From: Bacteroidota bacterium
GTDB lineage: Bacteria; Bacteroidota; Bacteroidia; Flavobacteriales_D; Crocinitomicaceae
Length of the DNA stretch: 64,000 bases
Assembly (NCBI GenBank): GCA_016192075.1
Contig: JACPUU010000011.1
Span: forward strand, 1-64,000
Reading direction: 5' to 3'
This document shows positions 47,405 to 56,040 of the stretch, piece by piece. Both the position numbers and the translations under genes were made by a program. Below the pieces are notes generated by a model that was given only the letters and a program-made list of their open reading frames with translations, searched no databases and was not told the DNA's origin. Position 1 is the stretch's first letter; each line of letters starts with the position of its first letter.

Positions 47405-48589
47405 TTAGTTTACTGAGGCTACAACATTGGTTGTGTTGCCTTCCTCAATCCATTTTTCATATTCGTCCTGTGTTCCCACAATCACACGCATATTCATGTT
47501 TGAGTGAGACTCACCGCATATTTTGTTACACAACAGAATGTAATTAAATTCCGGATTATCGGTTTTTTCACGCATCTCAGCAGTTGTATAAATAGGGGTG
47601 AATTTAAGTTTTGTACGCTGCCCCGGAACACAGTTCATTTGTGCCCTGAAGTGCGGAAAATAAGCTGAGTGAATAACATCACGTGAACGCATGATGAACT
47701 GATACTCCTGATCTTTTATCAGAAATAGTTCTTTTGCCGTGAAATCATCTGCTGCCAACACATCTGTTGAATCAGAATAGTTGCTTTGCATTAAAACAAC
47801 ACGCTCACGAATGCGTTCCAGCTTTTCCACTTTTGATCTTAATTTTTCAGATGCGGCAACTGAGAATATTTTTTGACTGGCTTCTTCAGCAGCAATGTCA
47901 TTGTGCATTGCAGTAATTGTGCTGTCAAGTTCTTTCAATCTCCACTCAATGTTATTTTTGGTAATGATTCCAAGTGGATTTGGATTTTCAACCCAGGTAG
48001 TAACCAGTTTGTAATCTGCATGACCCAATTTGTTGTCGTCACCTGAATAGCGTGCGGTGAAGTTGAATTGTTCAGCATAAAGCTCAACAATCACGGCATC
48101 ATCCGATGGTTTACCGGTGATTTTATTCCAGGTCATCAATCCTAAAATAATGATTACGGCAAGTGCACCTGCAGGAATAACGGTCCAGATCATTTCAAGA
48201 CGGTTGTCATGCGGAAAATAATACGGTTTACGTTTTGGATCGTATGCATATTTGTATGCAAAGATGAAAAGGACAGCATTGGTACCAAAGAAAACGGTTA
48301 ATACAATAATCCAGTTGATATTGAACAACCAGTCTACATCTTGACCGTGTAAAGAAGCTGCCTCAGGCAACATTCCGTTTCCATATTCATAAAGCATGTA
48401 AACTCCGCTTCCAAAAAATGCAGCGAGAAAGAGAATCATCATCATCGCATTGATGTTATTCACACGAAGATCAATGTCTTCTTCTCTTCTATTCCTGATT
48501 TTTGAAGTCAGTTCGTAAACGCGCATTAACTGTGCAACGGCTATTGCAACCAGAACGATTACTACCAAAACAATCAATTTCATTTCCAT
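47405..48589 (-). CDS. coxB: Cytochrome c oxidase subunit II with extended N-terminus and insertion
   Basis: The product is 394 aa, longer than classical subunit II. About four hydrophobic helices are visible before residue 170, against two in the classical protein. The CuA domain shows H307 in DVIHSAYFPHF and C354-x-x-x-C358-x-x-x-H362-x-x-M365 in CNKICGESHSNM, so the binuclear copper site is complete. There is no fused cytochrome c. Between the first CuA strands and the His ligand lies an extra stretch, about residues 205-278, rich in E, K, L and A, that looks like a helical coiled coil. It receives electrons from the cytochrome domains of ActA or ActE in the complex III-oxidase supercomplex known from Flavobacterium. 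Gene order act genes-coxB-coxA is as expected. Confidence 0.93.
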   Translation of the reverse strand: MEMKLIVLVVIVLVAIAVAQLMRVYELTSKIRNRREEDIDLRVNNINAMMMILFLAAFFGSGVYMLYEYGNGMLPEAASLHGQDVDWLFNINWIIVLTVFFGTNAVLFIFAYKYAYDPKRKPYYFPHDNRLEMIWTVIPAGALAVIIILGLMTWNKITGKPSDDAVIVELYAEQFNFTARYSGDDNKLGHADYKLVTTWVENPNPLGIITKNNIEWRLKELDSTITAMHNDIAAEEASQKIFSVAASEKLRSKVEKLERIRERVVLMQSNYSDSTDVLAADDFTAKELFLIKDQEYQFIMRSRDVIHSAYFPHFRAQMNCVPGQRTKLKFTPIYTTAEMREKTDNPEFNYILLCNKICGESHSNMNMRVIVGTQDEYEKWIEEGNTTNVVASVN

Positions 48590-48615
48590 GATAAATTCTT
48601 TTTAAGCTTCAATAA

Positions 48616-49833
48616 TTAAATCTCGTGGTGTTTACTTTCGTCCAGATATGGGTGATTTTTAGGCATCAACGGAGCCTTGGTAAGCGTATTCAGGATGAAA
48701 AAGGTAAATACTCCGGCAAATAACAGCAGGAATCCGACTTCAATAAATCCAATGCATCCGAACTCGCCCATTGTGCCTGGTGTAATTAACATGTAAACAT
48801 CTGTCCAGTGCCCCAGCAGAATGATCAGACAAACCACCGCTAAAATACCGGTATTGCGTTTTGCTTCGCGGGACATCAGAACAACCATTGGAACAATGAA
48901 GTTAACCATGAACATTGCCCAATAGGTGAATTTGTAATTTTCAATTCTGAAATCGAAATAAATAACCTCTTCCGGAATATTTGCATACCAGTAAAGCATG
49001 AATTGTGAGAAGAAAAGGTAAGACCAGAGGAAGCTGGTTGCAAAAATCCATTTACCCACATCGTGAATGTGGCTGTCATTTACCTGCTGCAGGTATCCGT
49101 GTTTTTTCAGATACAATAATACCAGCATAATAGTGGTCATAGATGTACACCACATTCCGCCAAAAACATACCAGCCAAACAAGGTTGAGAACCAGTGTGC
49201 GTCAATAGACATGAGCCAGTGCCAGCTTGAGGTTGAAGAAAAGTAACCGAACAGTACCAGGAACAACGCCCCTTTTACATAATTTTTATAGTGGATTTTT
49301 GTGCCGCCTTCAACATCTTCCTGCAAGCTGCGTTTGCGGAAACCTCTGTAGAAAAGAATGTATACCGCAAAATAAAGTGCTGTTACAACCCAGAAAAAAG
49401 GTTTGGTCAGGAAAGGAGCTTTGTTTGCAATGATGGTATCGTGTTCAACAATTTGCGGATCCATCCACGAATAAATGTGACCCAGGTGATGACCATCCAC
49501 TTCGGTATAGCCTCCTTTAGTCAGTGTCAGGAAAGCGAACAACGCGAGTAATACGGCAATTCCTACATACACGTAAGAAGCAACGCCTTCTACCACCCGT
49601 TTAATAGCTACAGACCAGCCGGTTTCAGTAGCATATTGCAACGCCAGGAAAAACAATGCGCCCAGTGCAATGGCAAAGAAGTAGAAGCCGTCAATAAGCA
49701 GATTGGAAAGAATCCGTGTCTTGAACTGCTCATCGTCGATGTGCACAACAACTCCAATAATTACGGAGATCAGGCCTACGGCAATGGCTCCGAAAATTGT
49801 CTTTTTAGCTTTGGAAGAAATTTGAAATTCCAT
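48616..49833 (-). CDS. actF: Alternative complex III subunit ActF
   Basis: This 405-aa integral membrane protein has about ten predicted helices. It belongs to the quinol:cytochrome c oxidoreductase membrane subunit family, which is related to but shorter than ActC. Polar and charged residues within helices (for example HWLMSIDAHWFSTLFGWYVFGG) are typical of ActF. In known complexes ActF and ActC form the membrane core and offer proton pathways. It starts 28 bases after the actE stop and is followed by coxB after 26 bases. Its place as the sixth gene of the cluster matches the conserved actABCDEF order. Confidence 0.9.
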   Translation of the reverse strand: MEFQISSKAKKTIFGAIAVGLISVIIGVVVHIDDEQFKTRILSNLLIDGFYFFAIALGALFFLALQYATETGWSVAIKRVVEGVASYVYVGIAVLLALFAFLTLTKGGYTEVDGHHLGHIYSWMDPQIVEHDTIIANKAPFLTKPFFWVVTALYFAVYILFYRGFRKRSLQEDVEGGTKIHYKNYVKGALFLVLFGYFSSTSSWHWLMSIDAHWFSTLFGWYVFGGMWCTSMTTIMLVLLYLKKHGYLQQVNDSHIHDVGKWIFATSFLWSYLFFSQFMLYWYANIPEEVIYFDFRIENYKFTYWAMFMVNFIVPMVVLMSREAKRNTGILAVVCLIILLGHWTDVYMLITPGTMGEFGCIGFIEVGFLLLFAGVFTFFILNTLTKAPLMPKNHPYLDESKHHEI

Positions 49834-49861
49834 GTACTCTTCTTTTTCGTTTTAATACTTC

Positions 49862-50608
49862 TTAATGAGGCGCAACAACGTCCGCCGGAATAACAGCCGG
49901 TTCAGCACTTGCTGTAGCAGTTGAATCAGCTGTCACTGCAGCTGCCCCTTGCTGTTTGCCCTGCAATTTCTCTACATAATGAACGATTTTCCAGCGCTCT
50001 TCTTTATTCAATTGAGAAGCGTGAGCCCCCATCATGTTTCTACCGTATGTAATCGAGTAAAAAATTGTTCCGGCAGGAAGATCTTTCAAAGGACCATTAT
50101 ACGCAGGTGGCGGCGGGAATTTTCCGGCGCTGTTAGCAACTGTTGGTCCTTGGCCATCACCTGTTTTACCATGGCAATGCAAGCAGAAAAGGCCATACAG
50201 TTTTTCACCTTCTTTTACCGCTTCTTCTGAATAAGGAATCGGGTTTTTGTCAAATGCAGAATTGGCATATCCGGCTGAATCCTGGCTTGTTCCATACAAA
50301 CCGTGCGTTTTGTCAGCGCCTATAGGGGCTCCAAAACGATAAGGCATCATAATAGCGACGTTATCACCGGTGCCGTAATATGGAATTGTACCAGCCGGCG
50401 GTGTCAATGATACTTTGTCACCAACCAGTTCAGGTCTGAATAAACCACGTACTTCAGCATAATCAACATACGCTTCTATGGAAGGTGAGCGGTACATATC
50501 CGGCATGTATTCCAATCCGGGTGAGTTTGGATCACCAACGCATGATGCCATCACTCCTGCGAAAAGAATAAAAGCACCGGCATTTAATTTTAGTGTGTTC
50601 AATTTCAT
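49862..50608 (-). CDS. actE: Alternative complex III subunit ActE, monoheme c-type cytochrome lipoprotein
   Basis: The product is 248 aa. The lipobox VMASC gives a lipid-anchored cysteine near residue 23. A single CxxCH heme-binding motif (LFCLHCHGKTGDGQGP) is present, with a distal Met in GRNMMGAHASQL. The C-terminus is an Ala/Thr-rich linker (QQGAAAVTADSTATASAEPA) ending in VVAPH. In alternative complex III, ActE carries one of the hemes that pass electrons to the oxidase or soluble cytochromes. It follows actD by 12 bases and precedes actF by 28 bases. Confidence 0.92.
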   Translation of the reverse strand: MKLNTLKLNAGAFILFAGVMASCVGDPNSPGLEYMPDMYRSPSIEAYVDYAEVRGLFRPELVGDKVSLTPPAGTIPYYGTGDNVAIMMPYRFGAPIGADKTHGLYGTSQDSAGYANSAFDKNPIPYSEEAVKEGEKLYGLFCLHCHGKTGDGQGPTVANSAGKFPPPPAYNGPLKDLPAGTIFYSITYGRNMMGAHASQLNKEERWKIVHYVEKLQGKQQGAAAVTADSTATASAEPAVIPADVVAPH

Positions 50609-50620
50609 AATTGCGACGAG

Positions 50621-51166
50621 TTATTTAATAACCACGTAATCTTTTTCTTCAATTTCAATAACGCTTGTCTCTTTAATCTTAGAGTGAATTTCAGATGCAC
50701 TCAAACCATGATTTTCAGACAACCTGATTTCCATTACAAAACGGTCATCTGTTGTTCTTGGATATGGATTATCTGCCGGCATACCAGGCAAGGTTTTGTT
50801 ACGCAGCAAATAGATAATTGCCATACCGTGTGCAGCAAAAAGCACTGTAAACTCAAACGAGATCGGAACAAATGCAGGGAAGTTTTCCATCAGGCTGAAA
50901 TTTGGTTTACCACCAATATTCATTGGCCAGTCATCAATCATAATATACTTGAAACCAACTACGGCCAGCATCAATCCGGTTAAACCCAGCATGAATGCTA
51001 CAATTCCAAGACGTGTGTGTTTGACCCCTATGATCGGATCAATTCCGTGTACCGGAAACGGAGAAAAAACATCTGAAATATGAACACCCCCTGAAACCAG
51101 TTTCCGGGCGCTGTTTTTCAACGTTTCGTCATCGTCGTAAGTTGCATATATAACTCTGTCTGCCAT
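50621..51166 (-). CDS. actD: Alternative complex III subunit ActD (DUF3341 family)
   Basis: This 181-aa protein has two central transmembrane helices (LGIVAFMLGLTGLMLAVVG and FPAFVPISFEFTVLFAAHGM). These are preceded by a soluble ferredoxin-fold-like domain (VIYATYDDDETLKNSARKL) and a HGIDPIIGV loop. This layout fits DUF3341, the ActD subunit found between actC and actE. It has no cofactor motif and is regarded as a structural subunit at the periphery of the complex. Spacing is 28 bases to actC and 12 to actE. Confidence 0.92.
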   Translation of the reverse strand: MADRVIYATYDDDETLKNSARKLVSGGVHISDVFSPFPVHGIDPIIGVKHTRLGIVAFMLGLTGLMLAVVGFKYIMIDDWPMNIGGKPNFSLMENFPAFVPISFEFTVLFAAHGMAIIYLLRNKTLPGMPADNPYPRTTDDRFVMEIRLSENHGLSASEIHSKIKETSVIEIEEKDYVVIK

Positions 51167-51194
51167 TGTTCAACTTATTAAATTCGTTATAATA

Positions 51195-52589
51195 TTAATG
51201 GTGATCGCTGTGTCCCGGAGCGGTTCCGTTCTTATAGCTTTCTCCTGAAATTTTCAAAATAGTTTTAAGCTCACTGATTGCCAGTACAGGGAAGTAACGG
51301 GCAAACAACAGGTAGAATGAGAAGAATAATCCCAATGTACCAATAAAGATTCCGATATCTACCCAGGTTGGGTAGAACATGCTCCATGCAGATGGCAAAT
51401 AATCTCTGTGGATTGATGTAACAATGATTACAAAACGCTCAAACCACATACCAATGTTTACTACAATTGAAATGAAGAAGGTGAATAACAAACTTCTTCT
51501 GAGTCTTCTGATCCACATCAGCTGCGGAGAGATTACGTTGCAGGTCATCATTGACCAGTAAGCCCACCAGTAAGGACCGGTTGCACGGTTAATGAATGCG
51601 TACGACTCATACTCAACACCTGAATACCAGGAGATGAATAACTCAGTCAGGTAAGCAACACCTACAATTGAACCTGTTACCATGATAACGATGTTCATGT
51701 ACTCAACGTGACGGGTGTGGATGTATGCTTCCAGTTTCATTCCTTTTCTCAGAATCAGCAACAGGGTTTGTACCATGGCGAATCCGGAGAATACGGCTCC
51801 CGCTACGAAGTATGGAGGGAAGATGGTGGTGTGCCAGCCCGGGATTACCGAAGTAGCAAAGTCAAACGATACAATGGAGTGAACCGAGAATACGAGTGGT
51901 GTAGCAAGACCGGCAAGAACCAGGGAAACAATTTCAAAACGGTTCCAGTGTTTTGCTCTTCCTGACCAGCCGAATGACAAAATGGAATAGGCTTTTTTAG
52001 CTACCGGGCTTTTTGCACGGTCACGGATGGTTGCAAAATCAGGGATCAGACCGATGTACCAGAAAACGAGGGATACCGAAAGATAGGTTGAGATCGCAAA
52101 TACATCCCAGAGAAGCGGTGAGTTAAAGTTTACCCAAAGTGAACCAAACTGGTTTGGAATTGGCATTACCCAGTAACCTACCCAAAGACGACCCATGTGA
52201 ATGAGCGGGAACAAACCGGCCATGAATACGGCAAAGATGGTCATTGCCTCAGCAGAGCGGTTAATAGCCATTCTCCAACGCTGTCTGAAAAGCAAGAGTA
52301 CCGCTGAAATCAGCGTTCCGGCGTGACCGATACCTACCCACCATACAAAGTTGGTAATATCCCAGGCCCATTCTACCGTTTTATTCAATCCCCAGGTACC
52401 AATACCTGTACCCAAAAGGTATACAATACAGCCAACTCCGTAAAGTCCAACCAGCATTGCAATACCCAGCATGATGTACCATGCTTTTGGTGCTTTTCCT
52501 TCAATAGATCTACAAACGTCTTCTGTAATATCATGATACGTTTTGTGACCTAAAATTAGCGGTTCTCTTATTGCAGATTCTTTATGCAT
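51195..52589 (-). CDS. actC: Alternative complex III subunit ActC, NrfD-like quinol-oxidising membrane protein
   Basis: This 464-aa protein of the NrfD/PsrC family has about ten transmembrane helices. Seen: MLGIAMLVGLYGVGCIVYLLG near the N-terminus, and GIGHAGTLISAVLLLFRQRW with the conserved His near the quinol site. HSIVSFDFATSVIPGWHTTIFPPYFVAGAVFSGFAMV and WWAYWSMMTCNVISPQLMW follow. In known alternative complex III structures the quinol site lies in ActC next to the iron-sulfur clusters of ActB. It sits directly after actB with a 34-base gap, as in the canonical order. Confidence 0.94.
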   Translation of the reverse strand: MHKESAIREPLILGHKTYHDITEDVCRSIEGKAPKAWYIMLGIAMLVGLYGVGCIVYLLGTGIGTWGLNKTVEWAWDITNFVWWVGIGHAGTLISAVLLLFRQRWRMAINRSAEAMTIFAVFMAGLFPLIHMGRLWVGYWVMPIPNQFGSLWVNFNSPLLWDVFAISTYLSVSLVFWYIGLIPDFATIRDRAKSPVAKKAYSILSFGWSGRAKHWNRFEIVSLVLAGLATPLVFSVHSIVSFDFATSVIPGWHTTIFPPYFVAGAVFSGFAMVQTLLLILRKGMKLEAYIHTRHVEYMNIVIMVTGSIVGVAYLTELFISWYSGVEYESYAFINRATGPYWWAYWSMMTCNVISPQLMWIRRLRRSLLFTFFISIVVNIGMWFERFVIIVTSIHRDYLPSAWSMFYPTWVDIGIFIGTLGLFFSFYLLFARYFPVLAISELKTILKISGESYKNGTAPGHSDHH

Positions 52590-52623
52590 TCTTGCTCTTT
52601 TTTAGTTAATCTGACTATTCTTA

Positions 52624-55600
52624 TTAATGATGTGCTTCTTCCTGGTTTGGTTCAGTATGCCCCTCGTCCGTGTGTCCCTCTTCTGCATGTTCACCGTGTC
52701 CGGCTTCTTCGTGTGCCGTCTGGATCAGAGCCAAAGCCTCATTGTGCTCATTTCTTACTTTTACTTTGTACCAGATATTTGGTTTTGTACCAACTTCTTC
52801 CAGTACCTGGTATGAACGATCTTCCTGTGAGCTTTTGCGAACCATTGATTCAACGTCATTCCAGTCACCAACTGTAATTGCATTGGTAGGACATACATCT
52901 GAACAAGCAGTTGTAACGTCACCGTCCATTACTTTACGGTCTTCTTTTTTAGCAACCAGTTTACCGGCCTGAATTTTCTGAACGCAGAATGAGCATTTTT
53001 CCATTACCCCACGTGTTCTTACAACAACATCCGGGTTCAGTACCATACGTCCAAGGTCATCCTGTGCAGGATTCACTTCAACAAATTTGCGGTAGCTTGG
53101 ATAGTTGAACCAGTTAAAACGACGCACTTTATATGGACAGTTGTTTGCACAGTAACGGGTACCAATGCAGCGGTTATAAGCCATCTGGTTTAAGCCCTCG
53201 TTGGAGTGAGTGGTTGCAGCTACCGGACATACTGTTTCACACGGAGCGTGGTTACAGTGGTGACACATCATTGGCATGTGAACCACTTTTGGATTTTCAG
53301 CCGGAATTTCCAGCGCGCCAAATCCACCTTTATCAAATGCTGCATCATCACGTGTACCAACAGTTGGTTCAGCATCTGATGCATAATAACGATCCAAACG
53401 CAGCCAGTGCATATCACGGCCACGGCGAACTTCATCTTTACCAACAACCGGTACGTTATTTTCAGACTGACAAGCGATCAAACAAGAACCGCAGCCGATG
53501 CATGAGTTCAGGTCAATTGTCATTGCCCAGCGGTGTCCTACGTGTTCAACCGGGTGTTCATCCCACAGGTTAAATTCACTGATGTGTTTTTCATCGTGAT
53601 TCCAACCTGAATGCAGCATGTGTGCATGGTTGTAGGCTGATTTAGGCTGATTTTTATAAATTTCAAGCGTGGTCTCTTTAACAATAGAGTTACGCGCCAT
53701 TACGGTGCTGTGTGTTTGTGTACAGGCCAGGTGGTACACATCTGCTGTTTTAGTAACTGAGTCAGCATTTACTTCGAGAATTCCATTTGCTGCAATTTTA
53801 TATCCGTTTTCACCGATTTTTTTGCGGCCTCCGTTTGAGCCTGATTCATGTTTACCAAATTCAGTGGTATGGAATGCTGAACGGCCAATTTTTTCTCCGC
53901 CTTCACCGCGTCCGTAACCCAAGGCAATACCAATTGTTTTTGGTGCCTGACCCGGTTGTGGATAAACCGGCAGTGTTAATTCTTTCTCGCCAACTTTAAC
54001 TGTAACTACTGAAGAAGGGCTTTCTTGTCCTACCTCAGTGCTCAGTCCTTTTTCTTTCATATCAGCCGGAGACATGGTTACATAGTTGTCCCAGCTTACT
54101 TTGGTGATAGGATCAGGCATTTCCTGCAACCATGGGTTGCCGGCCTGAATACCTGTTCCGATAGATGCTTTCTGATACAATGAAATTTCCCATTCACTGC
54201 CTGTTACAGCGGCCATGTCTTTTCCGGCAGCAGCCAGATCACCGGTAAACGGCCATACAGACGGAACAGCCACCATTACATCACCGCAACTGTTGTGAAC
54301 GTGTTCATTCCAGTAACTGAAGAAATCAAGGTGTTTTGTTTGTTGCGGGAAACCATATAATTCCCAGTTGTATTTAATGCGGTCGTGCAGATTGGTGCTA
54401 TCAGGACCAACATGGGATGCCTGACCAGACCAGATCATGAGTGATTCAATTGAACCGCGTGTATTGTTTAACGGGCGAATTGTAGGCTGCGCCAGTGAAT
54501 AATGGCTCATTTTCGGATTAAAATCACCCCATGATTCAAGGGCATGATGATCCGGGCAAATATACTGACAAGCAGTAGCTGTTTCATCTGCATAACGGGC
54601 CATTGAAACCGTCAGCTCAACATTGGCAAGTGCTGTTTTGAAAGCTTCTCCGTTTGCGTGTGAATACGCAGGATTGGTATCCCACATAATTAACGCGCCT
54701 ACTTTTTTCTCGTTCATCTCTTTTACCAGACGATCCATTTTTTCATCTTCAGAAACGAATAAATTAATCGGATCATTCAGGTTAATGGCAGAGATATAAT
54801 TATTAAGTGCGTAGTTGATTGAATTGACAACTACCTGGTGTGATTTTCTGTTTGAACCGCAAACCAACAGGGATGTACCTTTGTTTGCTTTCAGTTCTTC
54901 AGCTGCCATTTTTAATTTGGCAACGGTATCTTCAGACAATGAAGCGGTATCAACACCACTGATTGCAGAACCGGCAATTTCTTTGTGTAAGAAAGCCAGC
55001 ACTTTTCCATACTCAGAAGGTTTAACCATTCCGCGTACATCAGCATTTGAACCAGTAACAGACATGTTTGCCTCAAACTGAAAATGGCGTGACATAAAAG
55101 CACCATCAGGGTTTCTGTTTACCAGGTATTGTCCTACAAATTGTGTTGGCAATAACCATGCATTCAGAAAATCTGCTCCGACAGAAACAATAACTTTTGC
55201 TTTAGAGAAATCGTAATCAGGAATAATGCGTTTTCCAAAAGAAGCGAGGTTTGCTTCACGGATACCGTTATATGAAACGGCGTCGTATTGAATGTGTTCT
55301 ACTTTATCAGACGATGCATTAACCGGCATTGCAGCAGCATCAGCCGGAGCAGCCTCACCTTCAGCAGGGGCAGCACCCGGTGTAACAACAGTACCACCGA
55401 ATTTACCGATGAACTGAGAAATAACATCTTGTGCAGACGGGCTGATTACGGTACCTGACAAAAGGACAATTTTTTTACCTTTTGCCTGTGCGTCATTTAA
55501 TCCTTTAATGATATTGGCATCAACACCTGCCCAGTCAGCATCAGCACCTGTCATCTGCGGTCCTTTCAAACGCTCTCCGTCATACAATGAAAGTACAGAA

Positions 55601-56013
55601 GCAGCAATTTGCGGGTTTACTGATCCTTTGGTGAAACCATGATCGCGGTTTCCTTTAATGTGAATAGGACGGGCTTCACGCGTTTTTACCAGAATGCTGG
55701 CATACGAATATCCGTCGTAATACGATGAGGCATACCAGTTGGCAACACCCGGCGTTACTTCTTCCGGTTTTACAACATAGGGTACTGCATTCACAACCGG
55801 AGCTTCGCAGGCAGCCACTGTTGCAGCAGCCACACTGAACCCGAGGAATTTCAGGAAATCACGACGACCTGTTGATGATTCTTTCAATTTATCATCAGCA
55901 AGGAACTGATCTACGGTTAACTCCTGAGGAAATTCTCTTTCAGCACGCTCCGTAAATTGCGGAGTAGCATTTAATTCATCAAGACCTTTCCAGTATTTTT
56001 TAGTTGTTCCCAT
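52624..56013 (-). CDS. actB: Alternative complex III subunit ActB, molybdopterin-oxidoreductase-like iron-sulfur protein
   Basis: The product is 1129 aa. A twin-arginine signal (GRRDFLKFLGFSVAAATVAAC) ends in a cysteine that may be lipidated, so the protein folds with its clusters before export. Residues about 100-740 resemble the molybdopterin oxidoreductase fold but without clear cofactor-binding residues, as is known for ActB. The C-terminal part (about 780-1010) has four cysteine groups: CIGCGSCLIACQSENN, CHHCNHAPCETVCP, CIGTRYCANNCPYK, and CSFCVQKI paired with CSDVCPTNAI. These would hold three [4Fe-4S] and one [3Fe-4S] cluster. It ends in a His/Glu-rich tail. Electrons pass from ActC-bound quinol through these clusters to ActA hemes. 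Confidence 0.95.
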   Translation of the reverse strand: MGTTKKYWKGLDELNATPQFTERAEREFPQELTVDQFLADDKLKESSTGRRDFLKFLGFSVAAATVAACEAPVVNAVPYVVKPEEVTPGVANWYASSYYDGYSYASILVKTREARPIHIKGNRDHGFTKGSVNPQIAASVLSLYDGERLKGPQMTGADADWAGVDANIIKGLNDAQAKGKKIVLLSGTVISPSAQDVISQFIGKFGGTVVTPGAAPAEGEAAPADAAAMPVNASSDKVEHIQYDAVSYNGIREANLASFGKRIIPDYDFSKAKVIVSVGADFLNAWLLPTQFVGQYLVNRNPDGAFMSRHFQFEANMSVTGSNADVRGMVKPSEYGKVLAFLHKEIAGSAISGVDTASLSEDTVAKLKMAAEELKANKGTSLLVCGSNRKSHQVVVNSINYALNNYISAINLNDPINLFVSEDEKMDRLVKEMNEKKVGALIMWDTNPAYSHANGEAFKTALANVELTVSMARYADETATACQYICPDHHALESWGDFNPKMSHYSLAQPTIRPLNNTRGSIESLMIWSGQASHVGPDSTNLHDRIKYNWELYGFPQQTKHLDFFSYWNEHVHNSCGDVMVAVPSVWPFTGDLAAAGKDMAAVTGSEWEISLYQKASIGTGIQAGNPWLQEMPDPITKVSWDNYVTMSPADMKEKGLSTEVGQESPSSVVTVKVGEKELTLPVYPQPGQAPKTIGIALGYGRGEGGEKIGRSAFHTTEFGKHESGSNGGRKKIGENGYKIAANGILEVNADSVTKTADVYHLACTQTHSTVMARNSIVKETTLEIYKNQPKSAYNHAHMLHSGWNHDEKHISEFNLWDEHPVEHVGHRWAMTIDLNSCIGCGSCLIACQSENNVPVVGKDEVRRGRDMHWLRLDRYYASDAEPTVGTRDDAAFDKGGFGALEIPAENPKVVHMPMMCHHCNHAPCETVCPVAATTHSNEGLNQMAYNRCIGTRYCANNCPYKVRRFNWFNYPSYRKFVEVNPAQDDLGRMVLNPDVVVRTRGVMEKCSFCVQKIQAGKLVAKKEDRKVMDGDVTTACSDVCPTNAITVGDWNDVESMVRKSSQEDRSYQVLEEVGTKPNIWYKVKVRNEHNEALALIQTAHEEAGHGEHAEEGHTDEGHTEPNQEEAHH

Positions 56014-56040
56014 ATCTATAATAAGGCTCTTAAATCAATA

